Below, piece after piece: positions 36,855-46,967 of a DNA stretch of 64,000 bases. This DNA is from Pseudomonas anuradhapurensis (GTDB lineage Bacteria; Pseudomonadota; Gammaproteobacteria; Pseudomonadales; Pseudomonadaceae). How positions within the stretch are numbered: position 1 is the stretch's first letter; every line of letters starts with the position of its first letter. The position numbers were made by a program, and so were the translations under genes. The stretch lies in the NCBI RefSeq assembly GCF_014269225.2, contig NZ_CP077097.1, positions 5,033,001 through 5,097,000 on the forward strand. The letters are read 5' to 3'. The notes under the pieces are model-generated. The model ran no database searches. It was given only the letters and a program-made list of their open reading frames with translations, and was not told the DNA's origin.

Positions 36855-37709
36855 TTATTCACCAGTCGCTACGCCATGCGCCGGGTCGTTGATCCACTCA
36901 CTCCAGGATCCGGCATACAGCTTGCCCAGCGGGTAGCCCGCCAGGGCCAGGGCAAACAGGTTGTGACAGGCGGTCACGCCTGATCCGCAATAGGCGACCA
37001 GCTGCTCCGGCGCACGCCCCGCCAGCTTTTCGGCAAAGCGCTGCCTAAGCTGCTCCACCGGCAGGAAGCATCCGTCAGCCCCCAGGTTGTCGGTGAACGC
37101 TGCGCACTGGGCGCCTGGGATATGCCCTGCCACCGGGTCGATCGGCTCCACTTCCCCACGAAACCGCGGCAAGGCACGCGCGTCGAGCAAAGTCAGGTCA
37201 TCTGCACCCAAGCGCTTGGCCAGATGCCCGGCATCGATCAGCAGCTTGGCGTCCGGCTCACCTGCGAAGGTGCCTTCCCGCTTGGCTGGCGGGTCCAGGC
37301 TCAGCGGCAGGTGTGCCGCATGCCAGGCCTTCAGCCCGCCGTCGAGGATTGCCACACCGCTGCGCTTGCCCAGCCAGGCCAGCAGCCACCACGCCCGGGC
37401 GGCAAAGGCACCGGGGCCGTCGTCGTACAGCACCACCTCGCTGTCATTGTCCAGGCCCCACTCGCGCAGGCGTTCGACCAGCCGGCGCGCATCGGGCAAT
37501 GGGTGGCGCCCGGTGCGTCCTTTGCTCACCGGCCCGCTCAGATCACGCTCCAGGTCGGCAAAATGCGCCCCGGCAATGTGCCCCTGGGCATAGCTGCGTT
37601 GGCCATAGTCCACATCCTCCAGAGCAAAGCGGCAGTCGAGTATCACCAATTTGGGCGAGCCCAGACGCTCGGCCAACTGCTGCGGGGTGATCAATTGCGC
37701 AAGGGGCAT
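36855..37709 (-). CDS. Mercaptopyruvate/thiosulfate sulfurtransferase (two rhodanese domains)
   Basis: This 284-residue protein has a catalytically inactive N-terminal rhodanese domain (LVILDCRFALED, VVLYDDGPGAFAARAWWLL) and an active C-terminal one. The active-site loop CGSGVTACH is the form associated with 3-mercaptopyruvate sulfurtransferase rather than classic thiosulfate:cyanide rhodanese (CRxGxx). It transfers sulfane sulfur to cyanide or thiols. AGGAG lies upstream of the ATG at 37709. The TetR gene ends 34 bases upstream on the same strand. Confidence 0.88.
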   Translation of the reverse strand: MPLAQLITPQQLAERLGSPKLVILDCRFALEDVDYGQRSYAQGHIAGAHFADLERDLSGPVSKGRTGRHPLPDARRLVERLREWGLDNDSEVVLYDDGPGAFAARAWWLLAWLGKRSGVAILDGGLKAWHAAHLPLSLDPPAKREGTFAGEPDAKLLIDAGHLAKRLGADDLTLLDARALPRFRGEVEPIDPVAGHIPGAQCAAFTDNLGADGCFLPVEQLRQRFAEKLAGRAPEQLVAYCGSGVTACHNLFALALAGYPLGKLYAGSWSEWINDPAHGVATGE

Positions 37710-37743
37710 GACAATCTCCTGATCGATGGCACTTGGGCCCCAG

Positions 37744-38409
37744 CTACTGCTCCAGGGCCTGGTTGAACGGTACATGGAACTCCTGGCACAGGGCATCCAC
37801 GGCATTGCGGGCATTATCGGTGACGAAGCCAAGCTCCAGCACCAGCACCTGGTAGACGCCGCGCTTGAAAGCTTCCTCCCCCAGGTGTGCTGAATGCTCC
37901 CGCGTGGTACTGAGAAACCGTACCCAGGAGGTCAGCACGATCCAGGCGTTGATGGTCAGCGATTCGATTTGTGCAGGGGTCATGGCCAGGATGCCCGCCT
38001 CGACGAAGCCACGGTATATCGCTTGGCCCTGGTGCAGGCAGCGCTCGGAAAAGCGTCGGTAACGGGCGGCCAGCTCCGGGTCACTGTCCAGCAGATGCTC
38101 CAGGTCCCGGTGCAGGAAGCGGTAGTTCCACATCGCTGCCAACAGGGCCTTGAGGTAGAAGCGCTTGTCCTCGACGGTCGCTACCCGGCCTTGCGGCGGG
38201 CGCAGGAAGCTGTCCACCAGTTCCTCGTACTGGCTGAATAACAGGGCGATGATCGCCTGCTTGTTGGGGAAGTGGTAGTACAAGTTACCGGGTGAGATTT
38301 CCATGTGTGCGGCAATATGGTTGGTACTGACGCTGCGTTCACCCTGCTGGTTGAACAACTCCAGGCTGTTCTGCACGATGCGCTCTCGGGTCTTCATGCG
38401 CGGCGCCAT
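37744..38409 (-). CDS. TetR-family regulator of the adjacent dehydrogenase cluster
   Basis: This 221-residue repressor has an N-terminal helix-turn-helix (residues about 10-55: RERIVQNSLELFNQQG, VSTNHIAAHMEISPGNLYYHF) and a C-terminal ligand domain of the TetR_C_33-like type. The start MAPRMKTRER was preferred; M5 is also possible, and a longer form adds ten unlikely residues. It is divergent from the aldehyde dehydrogenase gene across 150 bases containing an inverted repeat, which suggests it controls that cluster and itself. The ligand is unknown, possibly an aldehyde or alcohol. Confidence 0.85.
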   Translation of the reverse strand: MAPRMKTRERIVQNSLELFNQQGERSVSTNHIAAHMEISPGNLYYHFPNKQAIIALLFSQYEELVDSFLRPPQGRVATVEDKRFYLKALLAAMWNYRFLHRDLEHLLDSDPELAARYRRFSERCLHQGQAIYRGFVEAGILAMTPAQIESLTINAWIVLTSWVRFLSTTREHSAHLGEEAFKRGVYQVLVLELGFVTDNARNAVDALCQEFHVPFNQALEQ

Positions 38410-38514
38410 GCTCGGCTCCCAGTCTGCGGGCTTCATCAAAAGGTCATCTTACGGCGTATCGAGGGTGGAGTGCACCGCCCGAAAGCGCGAAAAAAGTCCC
38501 ACCATCGGCCGAAT

Positions 38515-38530
38515 TAGAGTATAGGCTCTA
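38515..38530. promoter_or_regulatory. Inverted repeat, candidate TetR operator
   Basis: TAGAG-TATAGG-CTCTA is a perfect-arm 16-base palindrome located 30 bases before the calB start and 106 bases before the tetR start. Assignment to the adjacent TetR protein is inferred from position. Confidence 0.45.
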
Positions 38531-38559
38531 GGGATTTCCGGCCCGGACTCGACGCTGCC

Positions 38560-39990
38560 ATGAATACGCCTAGCGCCCTGCCTCTTGTGCAATCCGACAC
38601 CGACCTGGCGGCGATGTTCGCTGCCCAGCGTCGGGCTTTTGCCGGCAACCCGTTGCCACCCGCAGCGCAGCGGCGGCAATGGCTGAAAAGCCTGCGCCAG
38701 GCCTTGCTGGCCGATCAGACGCAGTTGATCGATGCCATCGGCCAGGATTTTGCAGGGCGCAGCGCCGACGAGACCTTGCTGGCCGAGCTGCTGCCTTGCA
38801 TGCAAGGCCTGCGCCACGCCGAAAAGCATCTGCAACGCTGGATGCGCGCCAGCCGGCGCCGGGTCAGCCTGGCCTTCCAGCCGGCCCGCGCGCAGGTGCG
38901 TTATCAACCCTTGGGCGTGGTCGGTATCATCGTGCCGTGGAATTACCCGCTGTTCCTCGCCATCGGCCCGCTGACCGGCGCCCTGGCAGCCGGCAACCGG
39001 GTCATGCTCAAGCTCAGCGAAGCCACACCGGCCACGGGCCTGGCGCTGAAACAGCTGCTGGAACGGGTGTTCCCCAGTGACCTGGTCAGCGTGGTACTCG
39101 GCGAGGTCGAGGTAGGCCAGGCCTTTGCTCGCCTGCCTTTCGACCACCTGCTGTTCACCGGCGCCACCAGCGTGGGGCGTCAGGTGATGTTGGCTGCGGC
39201 ACACAACCTGACCCCGGTCACACTGGAATTGGGCGGCAAGTCACCGGCGATTGTCTCGGCTGACGTAGCGCTGGACAGCGCCGCCGAGCGCATCGCCTTC
39301 GGCAAGACGCTGAACGCTGGCCAGACCTGCGTCGCCCCCGACTATGTGCTGGTGCCGCGCGAGCGGCTGCAAGCCTTCAGCGACGCCTACCAGCGGGCCG
39401 TGCGCCGGTTGTACCCGCGCATCGCCGACAACCCCGACTACACCGCTATCATCAACCCGTCCCAGCTGCAGCGCTTGCAACGGCTGCTGGACGATGCCCG
39501 CGCCAAAGGCGCGCAGGTGCTCGACCTGTACCCCGACGAAACCCACCAGGGCCGGCGCCTGCCACCACACTTGTTGCTGGGGGTACATGACGACATGCAG
39601 GTGATGCAGGACGAGATCTTCGGCCCACTGCTGCCGCTGGTGCCCTACGACGACCTCGAGCAGGCGCTGGCCTACGTCAACCAACGGCCGCGCCCGTTGG
39701 CGCTGTACTACTTCGGCTATGACCGCACTGGCCAGGAGCAGGTACTGCGCCACACCCATTCCGGCGGTGTGTGCCTGAACGACACCCTGCTTCACGTGGC
39801 TCAGGACGACCTGCCATTCGGCGGCATCGGGCCTTCGGGCATGGGCCACTACCATGGCCGCGACGGCTTCCTGACCTTCAGCAAGGCCAAGGCGGTACTG
39901 GCCAAGCAACGTCTCAATACCGCACGGCTGATCTACCCGCCTTATGGCAAAGCCTTGCAACGCGTGGTCTACAAGCTGTTCATCCGCTGA
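38560..39990 (+). CDS. calB: Coniferyl-aldehyde-type aldehyde dehydrogenase
   Basis: This 476-residue NAD(P)-dependent enzyme oxidises aldehydes to acids. Landmarks are IIVPWNYPLFLAIGPL, the FTGATSVGRQVM loop, the general base Glu in LELGGKSPAIV, the nucleophile Cys in NAGQTCVAPDYVLVP, and DEIFGPLLPLVPY. Length and C-terminal hydrophobic extension (PPYGKALQRVVYKLFIR) match the class annotated as coniferyl aldehyde dehydrogenase in P. putida. True substrates may be other aromatic or long-chain aldehydes. It lies 10 bases upstream of a Tat-signal gene and a GMC oxidoreductase gene, suggesting a linked alcohol-aldehyde-acid pathway. Confidence 0.82.
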   Translation: MNTPSALPLVQSDTDLAAMFAAQRRAFAGNPLPPAAQRRQWLKSLRQALLADQTQLIDAIGQDFAGRSADETLLAELLPCMQGLRHAEKHLQRWMRASRRRVSLAFQPARAQVRYQPLGVVGIIVPWNYPLFLAIGPLTGALAAGNRVMLKLSEATPATGLALKQLLERVFPSDLVSVVLGEVEVGQAFARLPFDHLLFTGATSVGRQVMLAAAHNLTPVTLELGGKSPAIVSADVALDSAAERIAFGKTLNAGQTCVAPDYVLVPRERLQAFSDAYQRAVRRLYPRIADNPDYTAIINPSQLQRLQRLLDDARAKGAQVLDLYPDETHQGRRLPPHLLLGVHDDMQVMQDEIFGPLLPLVPYDDLEQALAYVNQRPRPLALYYFGYDRTGQEQVLRHTHSGGVCLNDTLLHVAQDDLPFGGIGPSGMGHYHGRDGFLTFSKAKAVLAKQRLNTARLIYPPYGKALQRVVYKLFIR

Positions 39991-40000
39991 GGGGCAGCCC

Positions 40001-40486
40001 ATGCACCGCCGCGAACTGTTGCGTTTCAGCCTGGGTGCCAGCCTCGTGCTGGCCGGCACCAGCCTGGTCGGTTGCCGCGCCCAAACCGCCGCGACCGGCT
40101 ACGACATCCTGCGCGACGATGACCTGCCGCTACTGGGTGCGCTGATCCCGGTAGTACTGGCCGGCACGCAGGCCACCGAAACCCTGGTGCTGCACAGCCT
40201 CGACCACAAGCTGTCGGCGTTGTCGCCAGAAATGCTCAAGCTCACCCGGCAGCTGTTCGACGTGCTCAGCCTGCCGCTGACTCGCGGCCCGCTGACGGGT
40301 ATCTGGGGTGCCTGGGAACAAGCCAGCCCCGCGCAAGTCAGGGCCTTCCTGCAGCGTTGGCAGGACAGCTCACTGAACCTGCTGCGCATGGGTCACGCAT
40401 CGCTGCTGCAATTGCTGCAGATGGCCTGGTATGAACGCCCTGAATCCTGGGCCGCCTGCGGCTACCCGGGCCCACCGAAGATCTGA
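40001..40486 (+). CDS. Small Tat-signal, lipobox-bearing subunit
   Basis: This 161-residue protein begins MHRRELLRFSLGASLVLAGT. The twin arginine followed by ELLRFS resembles a Tat signal, and SLVGC near residue 25 resembles a lipobox, so it may be a Tat-exported lipoprotein. The remainder is helical with no recognised catalytic motif and resembles the small subunit of gluconate 2-dehydrogenase-like complexes. It sits between the aldehyde dehydrogenase and the GMC flavoprotein. By analogy it could carry the flavoprotein through the Tat system; this is inference. Confidence 0.7.
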   Translation: MHRRELLRFSLGASLVLAGTSLVGCRAQTAATGYDILRDDDLPLLGALIPVVLAGTQATETLVLHSLDHKLSALSPEMLKLTRQLFDVLSLPLTRGPLTGIWGAWEQASPAQVRAFLQRWQDSSLNLLRMGHASLLQLLQMAWYERPESWAACGYPGPPKI

Positions 40487-40504
40487 CAACGAAGAGCAGC
40501 GCAG

Positions 40505-42103
40505 ATGCCTGTACCTGACCCGTTTCGCCAAGGCCTGGAGCGCGGCTGGATTACCCACGACGCCTCGCGCCTGGAGCAAGACCTCACCCTGGAGGCCGAT
40601 GTTGCGGTGATCGGCAGCGGTGCCGGTGGTGCTACCAGCGCGCAGATGCTCAGTGCCGCCGGCTTCAAGGTGCTGTTGATCGAAGAAGGCCCATTGAAGA
40701 CCAGCAGCGATTTCCATCTGCTGGAAAACGAAGCCTACGCCAGCCTGTACCAGGAAGGCCTGGGCCGCATGAGCAAGGATGGCGCCATCACCATCCTTCA
40801 GGGCCGGGCCGTGGGCGGCACCACGCTGGTGAACTGGACCTCGAGCTTTCGCACCCCGCCCCAGACGCTGGCGCACTGGGCGTCGGCGCACAACGTGAGC
40901 GGCCTGGGCGAAGCGCAGATGCGCCCCTGGTTCGAACGCATCGAACAGGAGCTGGGCATCACTCCCTGGGCGCTGCCGCCGAATGCCAACAACGACGTGT
41001 TGCGCCGTGGCTGCGAGCAGCTGGGCTACCGCTGGGCAGTGATCCCACGCAACGTGCGCGGCTGCTGGAACCTGGGTTATTGCGGCATGGGTTGCCCGGT
41101 GAATGCCAAGCAATCAATGCTCGTGACCCGCATTCCCGCCACCCTCGAGCAAGGCGGCGAGCTGCTCTATCTGGCCCGGGCCGAGCGCTTCGAGCACAAC
41201 GGCGAACGCATCCTCGGCCTGACCTGCCAGGCTCTGGACAGCCAGGGCCTGCACCCTACCGGCCGCCTGGTGCACATTCGCGCCCGTCACTACGTGGTTG
41301 CCGGTGGCGGCATCAACAGCCCGGCGCTGCTGCTGCGGTCCGCCGCGCCCAACCCGCACGGCCGCCTGGGCAAACGGACCTTCCTGCACCTGGTGAACTT
41401 CAGCGCGGCCCGCTTCAACGAGCGTATCGACCCTTATTACGGCGCCCCACAGTCCATCTACAGCGACCACTTCCAATGGCAAGGCGGCGTCGATGGCCCG
41501 ATTGGCTACAAACTGGAGGTACCACCATTGCACCCGGCCCTGGCCAGCACCCTGCTGGGCGGATACGGCGAGGAAAATGCTCGACGCATGGCCGAGCTGC
41601 CACATACCCACGTGATGCTGGCGCTGCTGCGCGATGGCTTTCACCCACAAAGCCAGGGTGGCACCGTGGAGCTGCGCGGCGATGGTTCGCCCGTGCTCGA
41701 CTACCCGCTCACTGACTATCTGTACGACGGTTTGCGCCGCGCCTACCGCAGCATGGCGCAAATCCAATTCGCCGCTGGCGCCACCCAGGTCACCGCCGTG
41801 CACAGCGATGCCAGTGCCGCGTCCAGCCTGCAACAGGCCTTGGCCATGATCGACCGCTTGCGCCTGGAGCCGTTCCGCACGCGCCTGGGCAGCGCCCACG
41901 TGATGGGCGGTTGTGCCATGGGCGAGGACCCGCGCCAGGCGGTATGCGACAGCCTGGGCCGCCATCACCAGTTGCAAAACCTGTCGATTCACGACGGTTC
42001 GCTGTTCCCCACCAGCATCGGCGCCAACCCGCAATTGTCGGTGTATGCCATCAGCGCCAGGCTCAGCGAGGCCCTGATCGCCCGCCTGGCACACAGCGCA
42101 TGA
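40505..42103 (+). CDS. GMC-family flavoprotein oxidoreductase
   Basis: This 532-residue FAD enzyme has the dinucleotide fold AVIGSGAGGATSAQML near residue 34, the GMC ligand loop GRAVGGTTLVNW, the unusual CGMGCPVNAKQSM segment, and the C-terminal SAHVMGGCAMGEDP with the catalytic His region and GANPQLSVYAISARL. The cysteine-rich loop places it with long-chain alcohol oxidase and cholesterol oxidase-like GMC proteins. It has no signal peptide of its own. It follows the Tat small subunit by 18 bases and the aldehyde dehydrogenase, suggesting oxidation of an alcohol whose aldehyde CalB then handles. Confidence 0.85.
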   Translation: MPVPDPFRQGLERGWITHDASRLEQDLTLEADVAVIGSGAGGATSAQMLSAAGFKVLLIEEGPLKTSSDFHLLENEAYASLYQEGLGRMSKDGAITILQGRAVGGTTLVNWTSSFRTPPQTLAHWASAHNVSGLGEAQMRPWFERIEQELGITPWALPPNANNDVLRRGCEQLGYRWAVIPRNVRGCWNLGYCGMGCPVNAKQSMLVTRIPATLEQGGELLYLARAERFEHNGERILGLTCQALDSQGLHPTGRLVHIRARHYVVAGGGINSPALLLRSAAPNPHGRLGKRTFLHLVNFSAARFNERIDPYYGAPQSIYSDHFQWQGGVDGPIGYKLEVPPLHPALASTLLGGYGEENARRMAELPHTHVMLALLRDGFHPQSQGGTVELRGDGSPVLDYPLTDYLYDGLRRAYRSMAQIQFAAGATQVTAVHSDASAASSLQQALAMIDRLRLEPFRTRLGSAHVMGGCAMGEDPRQAVCDSLGRHHQLQNLSIHDGSLFPTSIGANPQLSVYAISARLSEALIARLAHSA

Positions 42104-43053
<950 letters not shown>

Positions 43054-43075
43054 ACCCACAGGCCTGCGCGGCACC

Positions 43076-43191
43076 TGTAGGAGCGGCCTTGTGTCGCGAT
43101 GGGGCGCGCAGCGGCCCCGGCAACTTCTGCAGCTGAGCTGAAATTCCTGGGGCCGCCGCGCGCCCCATCGCGACACAAGGCCGCTCCTACA
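43076..43191. repeat. REP-type inverted pair with 43-base arms
   Basis: TGTAGGAGCGGCCTTGTGTC at 43076 begins an arm of about 43 bases that is repeated almost perfectly in inverted orientation at 43149-43191, across a 30-base spacer. It lies between the convergent ferredoxin and mutM genes and could form a very stable cruciform or hairpin. Confidence 0.92.
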
Positions 43192-43208
43192 ACCTGCAGC
43201 GAAACACC

Positions 43209-44021
43209 TCAGCGCTGGCAATGCGGGCAATACACGCTGGCCCGCTGCCCCAGCTTTATCTCGCGCAATTGCGTGCCGCACACCTTGCACGGCTGCCCGC
43301 CGCGCCCATACACGAACAATTCCTGCTGGAAGTAACCCGGCTGGCCATCACCGCCGATAAAATCGCGCAAGGTGGTACCGCCCTGCTCGATCGCCGCCGC
43401 CAGCACCCGCTTGATCTCGATGCTCAGCTTCAGGTAGCGCGCCCGTGAGATCCCGCCTGCCGCGCGGCGGGGGTCGATGCCGGCGGCAAACAGGGCCTCG
43501 GTGGCGTAGATGTTGCCCACCCCCACCACCACGGCGTTGTCCATGATGAACGGCTTGACCGCCATCGAGCGCCCGCGGGACAGCTGGAACAATCGCTCGC
43601 CGTCAAACAGGTCGGTCAGCGGCTCCGGGCCCAGGCGCAGCAGCAGTTCGTGGTTGAGCGGGTCCTGGCTCCACAGCATCGCGCCAAAGCGGCGTGGGTC
43701 GGTGTAACGCAGCATCAGCCCCGACTCCAGTTCGATGTCGACGTGCTCATGCTTGGCTGCCGGCAAGCCCAGTTCGACCAGGCGCAGGTTGCCCGACATG
43801 CCCAGGTGGCTGATCAGGGTACCGACCTCGGCATTGATCAGCAGGTATTTGGCGCGCCGCTCGACACTGACGATGCGCTGCCCCGACAGGCGCACATCCA
43901 GGTCTTCGGGAATCGGCCAGCGCAGGCGCCGGTCACGCACCACCACCCGGCTGACGCGTTGGCCCACCAGGTGCGGCGCGATACCGCGCCGGGTGGTTTC
44001 TACTTCGGGTAATTCCGGCAT
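43209..44021 (-). CDS. mutM: Formamidopyrimidine-DNA glycosylase MutM
   Basis: This 270-residue base-excision repair enzyme removes 8-oxoguanine and formamidopyrimidines and nicks the abasic site. The mature N-terminus [13 protein letters not shown] supplies the Pro nucleophile and Glu3. The conserved Lys lies in the RAKYLLI strand. The C-terminal zinc finger is [24 protein letters not shown]. It follows the HDOD gene by three bases on the same strand. Confidence 0.97.
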   Translation of the reverse strand: MPELPEVETTRRGIAPHLVGQRVSRVVVRDRRLRWPIPEDLDVRLSGQRIVSVERRAKYLLINAEVGTLISHLGMSGNLRLVELGLPAAKHEHVDIELESGLMLRYTDPRRFGAMLWSQDPLNHELLLRLGPEPLTDLFDGERLFQLSRGRSMAVKPFIMDNAVVVGVGNIYATEALFAAGIDPRRAAGGISRARYLKLSIEIKRVLAAAIEQGGTTLRDFIGGDGQPGYFQQELFVYGRGGQPCKVCGTQLREIKLGQRASVYCPHCQR

Positions 44022-44024
44022 GTG

Positions 44025-44897
44025 TCAGTGCCCGCCCAACTCGCGAATGTTCTGCTTGAGGTTTTCGAAATCGTATTCCGACAAGCCGATGTAATCGAGC
44101 ACCAGTGGGCCGACCACGCGCCACTCGTGGTCCACCGACTGGTTACCCAGCACCCGGTAGGAGGCGCAGATGTGCTCGGCCATCTTCAGCACCGCCAGCA
44201 GGTTCTTCAGCTGGCTCTGGGTGTTGCGCGAGCTTTCGTCGCGGAACACCGCCAGGGCATTGTGGTGGTTGGCAATGGTCGCGCTGAGGTGTTCGGGCAG
44301 CCGCCAGGACTTGGCGGTGAAATAGCCGACCACCGAATGGTTGGTGTTGAAAGAACGGTTTTCCGTGTCGACGATCCGGGTTTCCTCATCGGCCGTGGCA
44401 TAGGCCTGCTCCAGCACCTCCATGTAGTTCGGGAAGCGCTTGAGCATCAGCGGCACGCCGCAGTCGTGGAACAGGCCGAGGGTATAGGCCTCGTCCGCAG
44501 GCTGGATGCCGGTGCGCTTGGCCAGGGTCAGGCAGGTCATCGCCACATCCTGGGCGGTATCCCAGAAGCGATTGAGGGTGACGATGGTCTCGTCGCTCAT
44601 TTCGCCCTTGATCGACTGGGCGTTGATCAGGTTGATGATCGAACGGCTACCCAGCAGGTTCACCGCGCGCTGGATCGAACCAATCTTGTTGGAAAGGCCG
44701 AAGTGCGGGGAGTTGACCAGCTTGAGCAAGGCACCCGAGAGGCCCGGGTCCTGGGAAATCAGTTTGGCGATGGTTTCCAGGTCCGGGTCAGGCATGTACT
44801 GCTCGAACTGCAGGTCGACCATGATCTGCGGTTGCGGCGGGATGGTAATGCCTTGCAAGGCTTGCTGGATCTGTTCGGCGCTGAGTTCCTGGGACAT
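44025..44897 (-). CDS. HDOD-domain signalling protein
   Basis: This 290-residue cytoplasmic protein has an HDOD domain over about residues 20-220 (MVDLQFEQYMPDPDLETIAK, LVNSPHFGLSNKIGSIQRAV, LGLFHDCGVPLML and ANHHNALAVF). HDOD proteins are non-catalytic or degenerate HD-fold proteins linked to cell-cycle, motility and stress signalling. No extra GGDEF, EAL or kinase domain is attached. It is probably transcribed with mutM. Confidence 0.85.
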   Translation of the reverse strand: MSQELSAEQIQQALQGITIPPQPQIMVDLQFEQYMPDPDLETIAKLISQDPGLSGALLKLVNSPHFGLSNKIGSIQRAVNLLGSRSIINLINAQSIKGEMSDETIVTLNRFWDTAQDVAMTCLTLAKRTGIQPADEAYTLGLFHDCGVPLMLKRFPNYMEVLEQAYATADEETRIVDTENRSFNTNHSVVGYFTAKSWRLPEHLSATIANHHNALAVFRDESSRNTQSQLKNLLAVLKMAEHICASYRVLGNQSVDHEWRVVGPLVLDYIGLSEYDFENLKQNIRELGGH

Positions 44898-45034
44898 ACG
44901 TGCATACTCGTTCGGGACGGGCGATTCTAACCTTCTAGACTGGCAAGGGACCAACCACTGAATCGTAACGCCGGAACTTTCCTTGAGCGCCACGGGCCTC
45001 TTTTTTCACACCCATCGAAAAAGGAGCAAGGCCC

Positions 45035-45574
45035 ATGAGTGCGGAACTGAACGGCAAGCGCGTGGCCTTTCTGGTCACCGATGGCTTCGAGCAGGTGGAG
45101 CTGACCGGGCCCCGCGAAGCCCTGGAACAGAGCGGCGCGGTAGTGGATATCCTCAGCGACAGAGAAGGCACTGTACGGGGTTGGAACCATGACCGGCCGG
45201 CGGATGAATTCGCCGTGGATGCCACCTTCGAAGGCGCCCACCTGGACCTCTACGATGCCTTGGTGCTGCCCGGCGGCGTGCAAAATTCTGACACGATTCG
45301 GCTCATCCCCGCCGCGCAGAAACTGGTGAAAAGCCACGACTCGGCCGGCAGGCCGCTGGCAGTGATCTGCCACGGCGGCTGGTTGCTGGTGTCATGCGGG
45401 TTGGTCAAGGGCAAGCGGATGACCAGCTACAAGACCCTGCAGGACGACATTCGCAATGCCGGGGGGGAATGGGTGGATGAAGAAGTGGTGGTCGATGGCA
45501 ACCTGATCAGCAGCCGCAAGCCCGATGACATTCCGGCGTTCAGCCAGCAGTTGATCAAGGCACTCGCGGCCTGA
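45035..45574 (+). CDS. PfpI/DJ-1-type protein (class I glutamine amidotransferase fold)
   Basis: This 179-residue protein belongs to the PfpI/YhbO group. VAFLVTDGFEQVELTGPREAL is the N-terminal strand with the conserved Glu, and the nucleophile elbow is VICHGGWLLVS (Cys followed by His). ALVLPGGVQNSD is a third signature. Family members act as glyoxalases/deglycases or chaperones in stress protection; the activity is debated. AAGGAG lies upstream of the ATG. Confidence 0.88.
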   Translation: MSAELNGKRVAFLVTDGFEQVELTGPREALEQSGAVVDILSDREGTVRGWNHDRPADEFAVDATFEGAHLDLYDALVLPGGVQNSDTIRLIPAAQKLVKSHDSAGRPLAVICHGGWLLVSCGLVKGKRMTSYKTLQDDIRNAGGEWVDEEVVVDGNLISSRKPDDIPAFSQQLIKALAA

Positions 45575-45585
45575 TTGCCGCTAGC

Positions 45586-45676
45586 GGGCTCATCGCTGGC
45601 AAGCCCGCCTCCACAGTAAGGCGCACGCCGCCAAGGCGGTTCAGCCCATGTGGTGGCTGGCTTGCCGACGATGAGG
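45586..45676. repeat. Diverged REP-like inverted pair (ATCGC/GGCAAGCC type)
   Basis: CTCATCGCTGGCAAGCCCGC and the inverted GGCTGGCTTGCCGACGATGAG face each other across about 45 bases between the PfpI-like gene and rlmI. Confidence 0.65.
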
Positions 45677-45719
45677 CCGCAGTTTGTCGAGCCTGACACC
45701 GATAGATAGGCAGACAGGC

Positions 45720-45725
45720 TATAAT
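45720..45725 (+). promoter_or_regulatory. Likely -10 element for rlmI
   Basis: TATAAT lies 27 bases before the rlmI start. CTGACA upstream is 21 bases away, too far for a standard -35. Confidence 0.4.
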
Positions 45726-45751
45726 CCCGCTCTTTTTTCCGGAGCGACGTC

Positions 45752-46948
45752 ATGTCCCTGCCCAGCCTTCGCCTCAAAGCCAATGCCGACCGCCGCCTGC
45801 GCGCCGGCCACCTGTGGGTCTACAGCAACGAAGTCGATGTCACCGCGACCCCGTTGCAGGGCTTTCAGGCCGGCCAGCAGGCTGTTCTCGAGGCGGCCAA
45901 CGGCAAGCCGCTGGGCATCGTTGCACTGAGCCCGAACAACCTGATCTGTGCCCGCCTGCTGTCGCGCGATGCCAAGCTGCCGCTGGACAAGTCGCTGCTG
46001 GTGCACCGCCTGAACGTGGCCCTGTCACTGCGCCAGCGCCTGTTCGAGCAACCGTGCTACCGCCTGGTCTACGGCGACTCCGACCTGCTGCCAGGCCTGG
46101 TGGTCGACCGCTTCTTCGACATCCTCGTGGTGCAACTGGCCTCGGCCACCATGGAAGCGCACAAGGACGACGTGATTGCAGCCCTGGTGCAGGTGCTCAA
46201 GCCCAGCGGCATTCTGTTCAAGAACGACTCCTCGGCGCGCGACGCCGAAGGCCTGCAGCGCTATGTCGAGACGGTCTACGGCGAAGTGCCGGACTGGGTG
46301 CCGCTGGAAGAGAACGGCGTCAGGTTCGAAGCTCCGGTGCGTGAAGGGCAGAAGACCGGCTGGTTCTATGACCATCGCATGAACCGTGCGCGCCTGGCAC
46401 CTTACGTCAAAGGCAAGCGCGTGCTCGACCTGTTCAGCTACATCGGTGGCTGGGGCGTGCAGGCCGGTGCCTTCGGCGCCAGCGAAGTGTTCTGCGTCGA
46501 TGCCTCGGGCTTCGCCCTGGATGGCGTGGAGCGCAACGCCGCGCTGAACGGCATCAGCGAGAAGCTGACCTGCATCGAAGGCGACGTGTTCGAGGCGCTG
46601 CGCGAGCTCAAGGCCGCCGAAGAGCGCTTCGACGTGATCATTGCCGACCCACCCGCGTTCATCAAGCGCAAGAAAGACCTGAAGAACGGCGAGGCGGCTT
46701 ATCGTCGCCTGAACGAACAGGCCATGCGCATGCTGACCAAGGACGGCATCCTGGTCAGCGCCTCGTGCTCGATGCACCTGCCGGAAGACGACCTGCACAA
46801 CATCCTGCTGACCAGCGCCCGCCACCTGGACCGCAACCTGCAATTGCTCGAACGCGGCGGCCAGGGCCCGGACCACCCGGTGCACCCGGCCATCGCTGAA
46901 ACCCGCTACATCAAGAGCATCACCTGCCGGTTGCTGCCCAACAGCTGA
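45752..46948 (+). CDS. rlmI: 23S rRNA (cytosine1962-C5)-methyltransferase RlmI
   Basis: This 398-residue protein has an N-terminal PUA domain (about 1-80), a linking EEHD-like domain (about 80-195, VYGDSDLLPGLVVDRF) and a Rossmann methyltransferase domain. The SAM motif is VLDLFSYIGGWGVQAGAFGA, followed by DVIIADPPAFIKRKKDL, and the m5C-type cysteine is in VSASCSMHL. The overall architecture is that of RlmI (YccW). GGAG lies upstream of the ATG. It appears to be monocistronic. Confidence 0.93.
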   Translation: MSLPSLRLKANADRRLRAGHLWVYSNEVDVTATPLQGFQAGQQAVLEAANGKPLGIVALSPNNLICARLLSRDAKLPLDKSLLVHRLNVALSLRQRLFEQPCYRLVYGDSDLLPGLVVDRFFDILVVQLASATMEAHKDDVIAALVQVLKPSGILFKNDSSARDAEGLQRYVETVYGEVPDWVPLEENGVRFEAPVREGQKTGWFYDHRMNRARLAPYVKGKRVLDLFSYIGGWGVQAGAFGASEVFCVDASGFALDGVERNAALNGISEKLTCIEGDVFEALRELKAAEERFDVIIADPPAFIKRKKDLKNGEAAYRRLNEQAMRMLTKDGILVSASCSMHLPEDDLHNILLTSARHLDRNLQLLERGGQGPDHPVHPAIAETRYIKSITCRLLPNS

Positions 46949-46967
46949 CCGCCTCCGTAATTGCTTC

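Noticed and set aside
43076..43191. Inverted repeat read as possible insertion-sequence ends
   Set aside because: No transposase lies between or beside the arms; size and consensus fit REP pairs found elsewhere in the window.
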